Below the pieces are notes generated by a model. That model searched no databases. It was not told the DNA's origin and saw only the letters and a list, made by a program, of their open reading frames with translations. A stretch of 64,000 bases of DNA from Caprimulgus europaeus (taxonomy: Eukaryota > Chordata > Aves > Caprimulgiformes > Caprimulgidae). The translations under genes were made by a program, and so were the position numbers. The stretch covers positions 49,547,537 to 49,611,536 of the forward strand of contig OU015525.1 of assembly GCA_907165065.1 (NCBI GenBank), given 5' to 3'. This document shows, one piece after another, positions 1 to 12,900 of the stretch (its first letter is position 1; the number at the start of each line of letters is the position of its first letter).

Positions 1-3000
1 GCAGGCACCAGTAGCAGAGATCAAAAAGATGACAGCCACTCCATAGCTGGAGGATGAGGAGCTGAACTCGGTACGATGTGAATTGCCATCTGTCTCTTTC
101 TCAGCGCAGGCACCACTACTGAAGGTACAGAAACCACAGCTGTATCACAAGCTGTGCCTTACTCAGGCTGTCAATAAAATGTCTCTTCTGATATGTTCCA
201 GGGTATGCTCAAACTGGATTTCCAGAGCTGTGTATATACTGATACCTGCTTCATTTTGGTGTGATATTTACTACCTTATATAAACATTTGTATCACTGTG
301 TAAAATAGTGCAGTAGTCAGCTAAGGCAACTTCACAAAGTCAGATGATATTCAACTGAAAAATATTGTTCTACTTGTGTCCACTTTAATAGATTGAAATG
401 TGTATACTTCTGGAATTGCGTATATTCTTCATTGTTTTATGCTCATCTCCCTGCTTTATATATAAATCCAAAAGTCTTTGTGTTACATAAGCATTTTTAA
501 AACTAGTCTGGAGGTTCCTTCTGTAATCTTATAGTTGTTTTAGTGTTGGGACACTGAAGAAGGACAGGGTGGGGAAGAATCCACTTCAGTTTTATCCCTT
601 CTCCCAAAGTTTTATCTCAAAAAAAAAATATTGGCAGAGTAGCCAGGAAGATTAGAATAATTCACCTCAGAACTCGGCCAAGTCTTGTGAATGAAAAATA
701 GAGTATGGCAAAATTATCCATAACAGCAATCTACTGCTTACATTTAGTGAAAAACCTATTACTCAGTTGGTGAATTATGTTGTTCAATAATAAACTTAGG
801 CTTTCAAAATAGTGCAAATCTGCCTGTGTATCTCTTGTTAAGCTTGAAAGAATGGAGTGTGTGGTTCTGGAAAAAAAAAAAAACAAACCACCCCACCCCA
901 CACAAGAAAACCGTCCTGCCTTTACAGTCAAATTACTGCAAGAAGGTTTTAGGACATGTATCTTGTCAATAATGAAAGGCAAGGTTTAAAAATAGTGGTA
1001 TTGCTTAAAGCTGCTCTCTTTTTAAAAATGAAAAGTATGATTATTTCCATCAAGATTTTTCTCTGGTGATACTTGTATTTTTAAGTAAAGTACACAAAGG
1101 TTGTACTAGCACTATCTCTGCAAGCATTGCTTTTCTACAGGTTAAATCAGTTAAATAATGGTAGTCAAACTTTTTTTTTGTTCTCACATTGACACTGTAG
1201 AACTGTTTTAGTACTTCAGGACATACTATAGTTACAGACAGTATGTCCAGACCACTACCTTCAAAGAGCTGCTAGTACAAACTCTTACCCTTCACTGAGT
1301 ACTAGGCTGTAGAGGTTCACAGAGTCACCTCTCGGCTCTCTAAATGTGTGTGTCCATCCCACAAGGTCAGTGCTGTTGACAAAAGTTTTATATTGGACTT
1401 TTGTCTCCAGATCCCAAGTGCTGAGTTAAGACTGCTTTAAAGCCAGTTCATTGAGATATTAATGAACATCCCAAAGGTTACAAGCAACAAACTCTTAAAC
1501 ATGTTTTATTTTTTCCTTAGCTTCTGGCTAGTGTTATGCTGCTTATGTAACAGATCAAAAGGAGTTTGTTGGGGTTTTTTTTTTTTGTTACCTACTAGAG
1601 ATGTGTAATTGCTGTACTGGTAGGTTTTTGGCAACTAGGAAGCCTGGAAGTACACAGAAAAGTGAACCTTACTGTATAGCTGGCTATTTATTTTCTAAAA
1701 TGCGAATTTATTTTTACTACACCTTCTGTAATTCTGAATAAATTGATATTATAACAGGGCAGAGGAACCTTAAAGTCAATAAAAGATTTTTTGGAGGGGA
1801 GGTGTGGTGTCTTAATCCTGTATCTGTTGTTGCAAATTTATTCACACTAATGTGCTTTTAGAAGATGCAGAAAACCAAAAAAAGGTTCATCTGGATTTTG
1901 TTAGATACATTTGTACTTTCTTTCAATTTGCTATTAAATAACATTTAAACAAGTTTTAGGTAAAGATTTAAATCGGATCACTTATCCAAACAAAATGTGA
2001 GAGCATAAAGGCATCTAATTCAATACTGAAAAAAAATTGCAAATACCATTTTAATAGGTGATTTTACTTTGCTGTTTAGTAAGAATGAAGAGTACCATTT
2101 TATTTTCAGTCCTCTGCCCTCCCTCTCTGAGTTAAATATTGATGCTATTTCTCTAAATGGGCAATTCCTTAACTATTTGATAGCATACAAAATGTAACCC
2201 CTGCAGAAACTGCTTAATAACAGATCTTTTGCACTGGCATGTCTGATTTGTATGAAACATTGCAGTAATTGGCTTTGTTGGTACTGTCAGAGTGAACTTT
2301 AAATGAAAGTGACAGTAACTAGTCCAGACTTTTTTCATTTTGTTCAGGGTAAAACTATTAGACAGTAAATGACTTACTGGTTTTATTGCTTTTAATTAGC
2401 AACCCAATTTTATACTCTTTTAATTATCATTTAGTTGGATTACCCCTTTACACTCAGAGCCTGGCAGCCAAGCCAGCTAAGTTAGTATTTGGCACAACTG
2501 AGGAGGTGAAAATTTCTTCCATAAATCTTTCTCCAGAGGATATGTTTCTACCAGTGTAGAAACTCTTCTCTAGCAAGTGGCAAATTCGCTTTAATATCTC
2601 CTTTCTAGCCCTTAAATTTACTCCCCCTCGTTTGTGCCCAACTCTGAATCTATTTGAGTGATTGTTGTACTTGAGGGGGCTGAAGCCTCCAAAATAAAGC
2701 TTTAATGTAAAATGTAACTGGATAGGACATTTGAACAGTTCTAAAATTAGATTCAAAGAAAGTAATGTGTTGGTATATGTATCTAAAGTTGCTTAGGAAA
2801 GTGTGTAATTGTCCCTTTAACTGTTCCAAGAGATTAATTGTCATATCCTTGCATGTTTTTAGTGGAGGGGGAATTAGTGTTGTAAACTGACCTTCGAGGG
2901 TAAATTGGAGGACAAGGCAGGCTTTGGGGATGCCTTTAAAAAGGGACTGGAAGGGAGAAAGAAGAGAGACAATGGTTTAGGGAAGGAGAAGTAGCCCATT

Positions 3001-3830
3001 GAAGCCTTACTGGGCTGGGAGAAGAAGCCCTTCCTGAGCCTTCAGCTGCAGCCCTCTTTCCTCCTCTGGCAGAAAGGGGAGGTGGGAAAGCACTAGCAAA
3101 AAAAAAATGAGAAGGAAATAGGAAGGACATGTTGCTCTCCTGTTACTAGTCCTGGACTCAAAACGTGAATAACATCATCCCCTCTGGAGCCAATTGCATT
3201 CATGGGCTTTTAAAAGGAAAAAAAAACCAAAAAAAACCCAAAAAGTCCACCATCTGGTGGCTGGGCTTCTTTGGCAGCTTCTGGCTCCTCTGTAAACTAT
3301 ATTGGAAGTGAGGAGGGAAGGCTGTTTATGGTGATGTTAAATCAGTTAGTAGAGGAATCTTTTTTTAACCTCCTTCTGTAATTCTTGGGGTTAAATATTT
3401 TCAGTTTGTAGTTCAGTTGCATTTATTTGTAGCTGTCATTCACATTTGCTCTGTAATTCAATTTAGATGATGCTCCTTGGCCCAAATTAGGGCAGACTAG
3501 TACAAGGAGCTTGGTGTGTGTAGAAATGGATCACTAAATAGCTAAGGTCATCCAAGTAGAGTTGTAAATATTTCCCCTCAGTTTTAAGTTATAGTTATCT
3601 GTCCTGAATTAACTTGTGGAATTGTGAATTAGACTGTCAGATTTTTCAACTACTGAAAATGCTGAGTAGCACCCTTATTGTCATCACAAAAATACTGTAA
3701 TGTTCTCATTAATCCATGTGGCTTTAGTTCCAGCTGTTTGCCAGTTATTTAGGGTCTGTTTTCTGAATAGCTTCCAGCTACACATTCTTCAGAGACATGA
3801 GATTTTATTCATACATGTATCTACTTATAG
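1..3830. other. Sequence upstream of the first recognised OSBPL1A exon, 3'-UTR-like at its left end
   Basis: No exon with recognisable homology was found. By position this should be an OSBPL1A intron. Frame 1 is open from base 1 to a TGA at 55-57. AATAAA hexamers lie at 173-178, 1737-1742 and 1778-1783, the last followed by a GT-rich stretch (about 1787-1813). ATTTA-type AU-rich motifs occur near 1685-1715. This resembles the end of a transcript, but the 18 residues before the TGA are not recognised. The rest is AT-rich sequence with short homopolymers and unremarkable ORFs. Confidence 0.4.
1778..1813 (+). terminator. Candidate polyadenylation signal with GT-rich downstream element
   Basis: AATAAA at 1778-1783 is followed within 30 bases by a run rich in G and T. 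A second AATAAA lies 41 bases upstream at 1737-1742. The layout matches a vertebrate cleavage/polyadenylation site. No transcript is identified, so it may be a chance or cryptic intronic site. Confidence 0.35.
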
Positions 3831-3993
3831 GTGAGGAATTTGAAATTGGAGCATGAGCAGGAGAAAAACAAGATCTTGTCAGAAGCATTAGAGACGCTAG
3901 CTACCGAGCACCATGAACTAGAGCAGTCTCTGGTTAAGGGATCTCCGCCTCTCAGCATCCTCAGTGAGGAGCAGTTCTATGATGCTGTTTCAG
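3831..3993 (+). CDS. OSBPL1A: OSBPL1A exon: coiled linker and FFAT-like motif
   Basis: The exon has acceptor TTATAG and donor CAG|GTAAGC. It is 163 nt, entering in phase 0 and leaving one base. It encodes VRNLKLEHEQEKNKILSEAL and onward, a charged helical stretch, and ends in the FFAT-like SEEQFYDAVS. In ORP1L this motif recruits VAP on the ER. The residue at FFAT core position 1 is Gln rather than the usual Glu. Confidence 0.95.
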
Positions 3994-6900
3994 GTAAGCA
4001 ACAAAGTGCAGAATGTGAGTGTGTAACCAGCTCGTGTGTGGTGAATGGGCGTGAGGGGGTGGGAAAAGTCTCACTTTAGGTGAAATCTCTGCCTTTCTAA
4101 TGTGGAACTAATTTTAGGAGAATGCTGTTATGTGCTTTATGAACAGGCCTCACTTGTAGAATTGTGTTGTTTCATCTTAGCGTGACAAAAAGTTACAACA
4201 CCACAGGATAGTCATGAAAGGTCTGGTTGCTTGGATGTCTGCACCCTTTTTTTAAATAGCAAAACTTAAGGCTCCTATTTTAGGAGATGTAACTGTATCT
4301 GGTAGCCTTCTGACTTGCTTTCTCCATGGTGGTGTATGTTTTTTCTTTTGTTGTTAAGATCAGTTCATAAAAATCCTTTGTTTTGAGGGATAAGGAGGTT
4401 AAGAAAATGCTTGTTCTATTTCAATTTTGTGTACCTTAAGTGTCACAGGTGCAAGGAAAGGATGAATCAAAATCCTGTGTGCATTTCTGAAATATCTTTT
4501 CTTTCTGAGTTTTCAGTTTATCTTTTGTATTTTCATGTGCAGAACATGCAAATAGTGATTTTGGAAAACTCTGAACTGCATAACATGACTACAACGTGCT
4601 TTTGTATAGAGACTGTACATAGCGTAGCTCAATAATAGCTGTAACTGGGTGATCCCACAACACAGCTGTGTGCAACTATGAAGGGTCTGGAAAAGCTTGA
4701 GGGTGATCATAGTCTAACTGTAGCAGATAATTAGGTTGTGATGGCACACTTCACAAGCAAGTATGGGGTTACTCTTTTGTTGAGCTGATCTGTCTGATGC
4801 TTCTGACAGATGAGAAAATCAATGATCCCAAACTCCTTGTTAGATGTCCTGCAGTGCACAGCTTAAGCAGAGAATAAAAACAGGCAAAGTGGAGTCTATG
4901 CTCAGGTACAGCACTAGCACAGGAACACCACGAATCAACAGCAGACTTTGCTGCTTGGCACAGTAGCAAATTTATCAAGCCTTCAAGGAGGAGAAGAGAT
5001 TGAAGAACACTAGAAACAGGTTCTTCAACGAGAACCAAAAGAACAATTCTGCTGAAAGGCCTCAGGCTCTTTTGCTTGTCCCAACAAAGCAAAGAATCGT
5101 TGTTTGTGTGGTGCTACTGGAATGTAGTCTCTCCAGCCAGGCTTGCTGTGTGTATATGAGAGAATACACAGCTTTAAAAGCTGTGTCTCATAACTGACCC
5201 AGTCTCTAAACCTTCTTTAATGAAGGTTAACTCTACCTCTCCAGTTGGTAGACTTGATGTTTTTGTCACTTGAAGCTGCAAACAAATCGCATCAAGTGGA
5301 TTTGTATAACTGTGAAACTTGTGGAGCCTATACATACACGTGCACATAAAAAACATATACATCAATTCTCTCTCCTTTGAGGGAAGTTACTTGACATAAT
5401 TCATCTTGATTGCAATTTAAATAATTTTCTAGCATAGACTCATTTTCTCAACGATCTGTCAACTTCATCAGACTTGTGTTAAGTTCTCTTCCCTAGGTTC
5501 AGTGGTTTGCGGTGATTAGAGTCTTTTCTGTCTCTTAAGGCATGTGGCTGGGGGAAGGGCACTCCGATTTTTTTTTTAATTTTTGACTAGAGAAAAGGAA
5601 ATGTGACATCCTTTCCTGCCGGATGCATGTTATAACTTTCACTGTAAGCACAAAAGCAATTAGTTTTTAGTTAGGTGTGGTTTGGGGTGGGATTTTTTTG
5701 CTAATCACTGGGATCCTGGTAATACTTGGAGCCAGGGGAGCTTTTCTGCCATATCTGTGGAGTCTCAACTAGAAGGCTTCTTGTCTCTGTATGACAAGAA
5801 TATAGTGAGAACAGAGGAGTTGCAATTATATGACACTGGCTCAGAGTTTGGGAATGTGGATTTTCTTTCTTGGGCTGATGAGTTGAGGAATATGATCATA
5901 AATATTTTCATGAGAGGGCAGTGACTAGGCCTAATTGTCAGAAGCTAAAAATTTGTATCTCCATAAATCTAAACCTCTAGGACTCTGTCTTTAAGGCTTT
6001 TGCTAAGCCTCCTTTGCAATTTGATAGTATTTTATTAAGTTAAATGATACTGATTTTGAATAAAGAGACATATTAATTAATAATCTTACTAGGCTGTATA
6101 GGAGATTGAGCAAACACCAGTGTATTTTAACAGGGTGATGTGACAAGTTATAATGTCTGTCAGTGGAAGAATGCTGTTCTGTTGAGAGAGTATTTTTTTT
6201 ATTAGGATACCATCTTTTTCTAGTTACAGTTCTCTGAATTTTTATGTCTCCATTTGTGGTGGTTTAGCCCACAGTAGAACCATGCAGTCCTGCACTCACC
6301 CTTCCCACCTGGTGAGATGGGATGGGAGACACAATAAAGGGGCCATGGATTAGGACGAAGGACAGGGACGGCTCACTCACCAGTTATGGTCATGGGCAAA
6401 ACAGACTCAACTTGGGGAAGAAAAATCAATTTAATTAGTTACCATTAATCTGAGTAATGCAATGAGACACAACCACCACAACTTACAACACCTTCCCCCA
6501 CCCCTCCCTTCTTCCTGGACTCAAATCACTGTGCTCCTGATTTCTCTACCTTCTCCCTCACAGCAGCACAGGGGGCAGGGAATGGGGTTACAGTCAGTTC
6601 GCCTCTGCTGCTTTTCCCAGCATGAAAGTCCAGGAACAAGATGTTCCAGAGCAAGCTTCCCATGGAGTCACAGACCTCTTTGGCCTCAGCTCCTGGCTCC
6701 GGCATGGGGACATCCATGGGGCTGCAGACTCACCCCCCACTCTGGGGATCCACCCCTGCTCTGACAATGAGTGACTGTTGGGGTCCTAATTCCATCACAT
6801 TAGCCCTCAAGCTCAACTTCTCTGCTCTAGCCTGGAGTCCTTCATGCCCTACACATGGGTCTCTGCTCCATGTTGAACTTTCATGGGTTGCAGAACCTCC

Positions 6901-9900
6901 TTTGCCTTCTCCTCCTCCATCAGGTGAACTGGGTGTCTCGAGGTCCTCTGTCCTTCCTCCTCTTCTTTTCTCAGGCAAAAAAGTTCTCTTTCTGTCTGTC
7001 TGTCCTTTGTTCAGGCTGATGGTTGTCTTTTGTTAGGTCAATGGCCTCTCCTCCAGGTTCTCTCCACTTAATTTGTTTCAGGACAGCCCTTTTCCTCACA
7101 AATATGGATTTGCAGAGGCGTTTCTCTAGTGCTCATTGGCCCAGCCTGGGCTGGGAGGTCTCTGCCTGGGAGCCAGAGGAGCTTTTTGCTCTCACAAGGT
7201 GGCCCCTTCCCCCACTACCAAAAAAACACACACACCATTGTAGGAGTGAGTTTAGAGTGAGAGTATTGCATAACTAGGCTTGCACTTTGAGCTGAAGAAT
7301 CTTTAACTTTGACTTGACAGGCTGAAAGAAGAAGCCACTGCTGCTTTTTTTTTTTTTTTTAAGTCTTGTCTTTATATTAGACAATTTTGCTTGTTTAGTC
7401 TCAAAAAAAGTATCACTAGCAGTGACAATTCAGGGCAACACAGGACTTTTCAAACAGATTTTTGAACAAGTGTGTTAGGAAGGATATGTTCATAGCAGCA
7501 GCCAATTGAACCCATTTACTATGCTCTTGATTCATATTGTAGAGCAATCTGATTGTATGAACCAGACTCCTGAATGAAGCAGAGTCAGAAGATGCGGTCT
7601 GGTTGCTATTGGACACTCAGTCCATGGTAGGGGAGTAGAGCTAATCTGAAGAGAACACCACCAGAAATGTATTTAGTTTAAGTGTCAAGTCCTCAACACC
7701 ATCTGTTTGGCTTGCAAATCTGCTCCAACTGAGCTGTGCTGCCTGCTGATGTTGGCATAGACTGAACTGGTCACTGATAAGTCTGTGTTGTTTAGTTTTG
7801 TTTGTAGAAATTGTAGGGACAATTACAGAAATATCCTCTTTCTTTTCCAAAACTGGGGTGAGGAAAATGTAACGTGGAAAGATTGCTTAATGAGGTAGTA
7901 ATTTTATTTGCTGAGGTCTCTCTTCTTTTTAAGTGATATGCTGTTGTCAGTGGTTTCTGACTGTTATGGTAACTCCTAAATCCTTGCAATGGGAGAGCAG
8001 TAGACCCTGAATGTGAAAGGAAGAACCTTCAGGAAATGGGAGTCACTGATGTTACCAAAGCATCACATCCAGCGTTAAGAACAGCGAAGTTAAGGGTGTT
8101 ATTAATCTGAACTCTGATAGCATAGGCCAGTTAGCAGTGCTTCCTGGTGCACTGATCTTCTCATCATGGGAGTGGTGGAAATGTGTAATTAAACTTGATA
8201 GCATGGATAAACATGGAGTGCTGGGGCTCTCCGTTTCAGAATTAAATGTTTCACATGTGTCAGACTCTCCTGTGTTTAAAGCAGGGCGGGGAGCGGGCAT
8301 TGTGGGAGTGAAGAGGCACCAAAGAAGTAGCAAAATTTAATAAGGCCAATGGCATCTCCTAGAGAGCTGGAGAAGTTGCAAGCTTTGATTAAGAATACAG
8401 TCCACAGGAAGGATATGGAAAAATAATACAAATGCAGAGTCCATCCACAATGCTGAAAAATGACTAAGCAGGTCAGGAATTAAAAGGTGAAGGTATTTGA
8501 TTTTTGCCTTGCAGATAAGATTCCCTGATTATATGCAAATTGCACAACCAGTTGGGAAGAGCTTAGTGCTGTCCTGATTTTTCTCTTCAACGGGTTTTAT
8601 CTGAGAGGTGGGGTATTTTTGCAAACACAGCTTTTGTGTGGGTTGAGGCGGGTATTGATGGTTCTGCATAGATGCAATCTTACTATAAAAGCAGTTACTT
8701 AGCTACGGGAATATTTAGATTATACTAAAGATAACCTGTCATAATATAGCTTCAACTGTTATGTACCACTAATGAGTGCTGTGTTTATAAGTAATGCTCC
8801 TAAATGGTACAAGAAATAATAGACTAGTTCTGTTGGATTTACTCACTTCCTAGTTTGTCTCCAGTTATCACCTCACTTAAAAGTAAAAGCTGTACAAAAA
8901 GCATAGAAACTTTTACTGTCCTTCCTTCAATGTTGAGGGTAGTTTGTCAAGTGGCTTTTTTTTTTTTTTTAATATATACAAAAAACAACCTACAGCCTCT
9001 CTGAGAAAAAGACTGCCTGTGGACTTCTTGCTTTGAATATCGTTAAAAGAATGAATTCGGCTACCTCAGAGAGGGATAGGAAACATCTGGTCAGAATTCA
9101 AACCCAAGCTTGCCAGTGGTTAAACACTACCTTTCTCAGGTATATTTATTAATCAAATACATTGGCCAAACTTTTCTATCTAGAACTGAAGACTTTCCAG
9201 TTGTTGCAATATGAGATGAACTTGCCTTGAGTTGTCATTGCTGCTTCTGTTTCCCCTTGCTCTCACATTCTTGCAAAATGTAGCTGGTGTTTGAACTGTT
9301 ACCCTGAGACTTCAGTTTTCATGAGCTGGGAAGCTTCCCAGTCAGCCTGGTCTTGTCTCAAAGATCACTTAAAAATTTTGGCTTCTGAACAGGGCTCTAA
9401 TTCTTTCTCCCCCCTCCTCATCCCACACTCTCTTAAGTTCAATTAAAAAAAACACCCTCGTTTTCTCCTAGTCATCTGTTTGACAGCTGCTCTGCAGCAA
9501 CTTGTGAATATAAATCTTTTTTTGCAGTGACGGGGGAGTATGCAAATCTTAATTCAGAAAAGATTTAGCTGCAAGTACACAGGAAAAAGCTCAGTTTGAG
9601 TTGCCTGTTATCTGTGCTTACAATATGATACTAAGGCTTGTTCACTCTGACACCTAAACAGACTCTAAAGGCTTATTAAGCTCATTGGGTCAAAGAAGGT
9701 AGCTGAGTTTTGAGGATGGGAGATTGAGATCTTTGATGGCAGGAGCTGTTGTAGACATACTTTCTCAATAAGAGCCATTTCTCAGGAAAATGGAATAGAT
9801 GTCTCTAGAGAGCAACTTCTTGTAACAGTGTATGGTTTCATTCTGCTGTTATTTATTGTATAGCATGCTCTTGTATCAAGTAAGATGTGTGCTGGAGAAT

Positions 9901-12900
9901 ACTGGCTGGTCAGTGTCTGCAGCTCTGGAGAGGTTTGCAAGTGCTGAGCTCAGTTCAGCGTAACTGTCTCTTGGCACTGTAAGGCCAGCATTAGGAGGAC
10001 TGATCATGTGTAGTGCTTAAAAACCTTCGTTATACTGAGAACTGTAGCAGAGAGTGGTCAGCAGTTCTGGTGAAGCTTCCCTGTTCTTCCCTTTCTGCCT
10101 CTGAGTCCTAGGTCTCTTGCAGAAACTCAAATTAAGGGAATTGTATGTTGTGACTCTTGTCTGAAAACATAACAGTCGAGATGATAAGGGAGAAGAAAGA
10201 AACCTTATAGGTGGCAGACTCTTTGCTTTATGTTACAGGGTTTGCTTCATGCTTTTCTTGTCACAATAACTGCTGGCACAGTTGAGCAGCTCTTTCAGTA
10301 GAGAGGTGGAATGCTTTCCTTGCAGGGATTTATAGCTTGTTGTGTGGTCAGGATGATGAGGCCCAAGTTGGATGATGCTACTGGAGTGTTTCCTCTTCTG
10401 TGATAGTTGGATACACAACAGTGTTTTCCTCACTACCTGGACTTATGATATCTGGAGAAATTTGTATTTTATATAACAGACTTGTCCACAAGTAAAAGTG
10501 CTTCTCCTTATCATACTTGTTATATACAGTACTCACCAAACTAATGCTTTGATATGTTATGTCATAGTTTGGCACAGAACTAGACTGACAAATTTGGGGA
10601 AACTTGTGAGAAGAGTCTCTGGAGTGCCAGTCCACTTTTTTTAACATATCCTGAGCACCAGCTGGCAGTTCTTCTCATTCCCTAGCAACTGTCTTTGCAA
10701 GGATAGGCATGGATGTTTTTAATGAAAGGAAAGATCTCCTTTATGCTTCTAGATCTCACTCTCTCTAGAGGGGATGGAGATGACGCGGCACAGCCCATCC
10801 ATTCATCAGGATTTTGACCCTTCTGTAATCTGGATATAGTAGAAAGTCCTTTTGTCACTGTCCCCTTCACCAAACCAACATACAATGTACATGTTCTGGA
10901 GAAGCTACTAACAGTTTTTTAAGAGAAAACAAGAAAGCACCTGGCAATGGACAGCGTGTGACTGAGATATTATTTTGAGTGGACTACTACTTCAGCAGGT
11001 TTTGATGACTAGTTTTGGATTAGAATCAGTGCGTGAGAATGACTAATCTTGCGATTATTTCCCTGGGTATTTGTAGCCAAGAGCAGTAGCATATGCTGAG
11101 AGTAGTACTGAGAAGGAATGGTGTCTACTACAGTTTGTGTATGCTTTTTTCAGAAGTGGTAAGGCTTGCATTAAGGTGTTGACCATTCAGTGTTGTACCT
11201 GGTTTCTGCTAAAGGATTTCCCAAATGGGCTAGAAATTGGTGCATCTTTACTTGTCTTCAGCTGTACCCTTGCTTCCTGGAACCTGTGGTCAGATAATCC
11301 TTTGACAATCTTGTTAAGTTTGAAAGAAGAACATGAAACAAAAATACAGTGTTTTGGCAGGATGTTTTTACTTTCTGATTTGGGGCAAGACAGTCTCTTC
11401 TCCAGAACTGGTCAAGCACTACCTGACCGAAACACTGGTTGGAAGGTGGTGTCGTTGATGTATGTTTTCAATTTAGATGTGATGTGGATTGTACTATTGC
11501 CCTACCTTCCAGAGTACAAAGTTTATTTAATTGATTGGTGAGCTTATCATTTAGACTTCGCTGGGACTTGCGTGGCTGATGTAATCTACTGCGTACGATA
11601 CCTCCTTCTGTTCTTTGATACTTGTTCAGTAAGTTGGGAAGTGAAGGTTGCTGAACAGCACCAAGTGTCTAAGGATTTAGACCAAACTGGATCTTAAATA
11701 GGAGGAGTCAATACTTGGATATTGAGGTAACTGGTATTTAGGTAAAATACTGGCATCTATGTGAAACTGGCATTTCTCCTAAGCAATTATAGTAGCATCA
11801 GTTTAATAAAAGTATCAGATTTTTGGCTCTGTTTGATAGAGGATTTTTAATCTGCTGTGTTTGTGTTTACCTTGCAGTTTCTTTAGTCTATATCTAGATG
11901 CAGAGCTGCAGCAGTCTGTAGCAGTACTCGTTACTTTCCAAATGGATGCTGTCAGCAGGACACAGTAGCCTACTTAGGTTTCAGTTTTGTACAAAGAAGG
12001 AAGATCTGTTAGTGACTGAAGTCTAGCACAGGCAGTAGATTCATTAACATGCACCTGCTCTTTTGCAGATTCAGAATCTGAAAAGTCATTAAGTGGTTTT
12101 GAAACAACAGCCTACTCATTAGAGGACAGCATGGATTCAAAAGATACAATAACTTCAAGCATGCCTGAAGAAAAGGTTTGTGGCAGTGGGGAGTCGCTGT
12201 CTAACGGAATCAAAAAACACAGGTAGGATGTTGCCCGTTTTTAAGGTGGTATAATATGCTTTAATGATGAGTAAAATACCACAGGAATCTCTGAAAAATA
12301 ACTGTGAAAACTTCTAAAACTTTGTTAGGAATGATTGACAAGTAGTTGGTTATGCTATGATTTTACAAAGAGTATTTTTTCCAAGCCTAGTGTGCTCCTT
12401 TGCATCTTGCTTTTTGGTGATCGAATCCAAGTAAATAAAAATAAACTATAATGTGCTATGTGAAAATGGACACACTTGTTTTTTAATAGATCTTATTGAA
12501 ATCTATGTGGATTTTAATTCCTTCATGTATCTTTAATGACCTATGCCTCCTATTGCCTCTTTAATTTCCAGTCATTTGATCCTTCTATTGGTATCAGGAA
12601 TTAATGAAAAATATTGCTAGCCTGGCATCAGAAACTCAGATGGGAACAAAGGGAGTCTTATTCTAAAAGTCTCATCTATGTTTTATGTGCTTATTTCTTG
12701 TTGTCAAATGACCCATTTTTGTTTGTTTCCGTGCTGATAAAGGAGGACAATAGGTCTGGAGTTAATGAGATGTAATAGACACCACTATTCTCAAGTTTCA
12801 GTGAGGGGGCAATATGATGTTTGTGCTACAGATTAAGCCAGACTTCAGCATGTTTCAAGAAGACTACTTTGGAAGTGTTTTGAATGTGCAGAATGATGGT

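Noticed and set aside
4769-5092. 107-codon - strand ORF, considered as a transposon remnant
   Set aside because: No transposase or reverse transcriptase motif, no terminal repeats and no second copy in the window.
6462-7277. Overlapping ORFs of 63-131 codons on both strands
   Set aside because: They lie inside the solo LTR, have biased composition, no recognisable protein and no retroviral motifs.
11137-11541. 134-codon ORF on the + strand in an OSBPL1A intron
   Set aside because: No recognisable domain, no splice or promoter context; length is possible by chance in this much intron.
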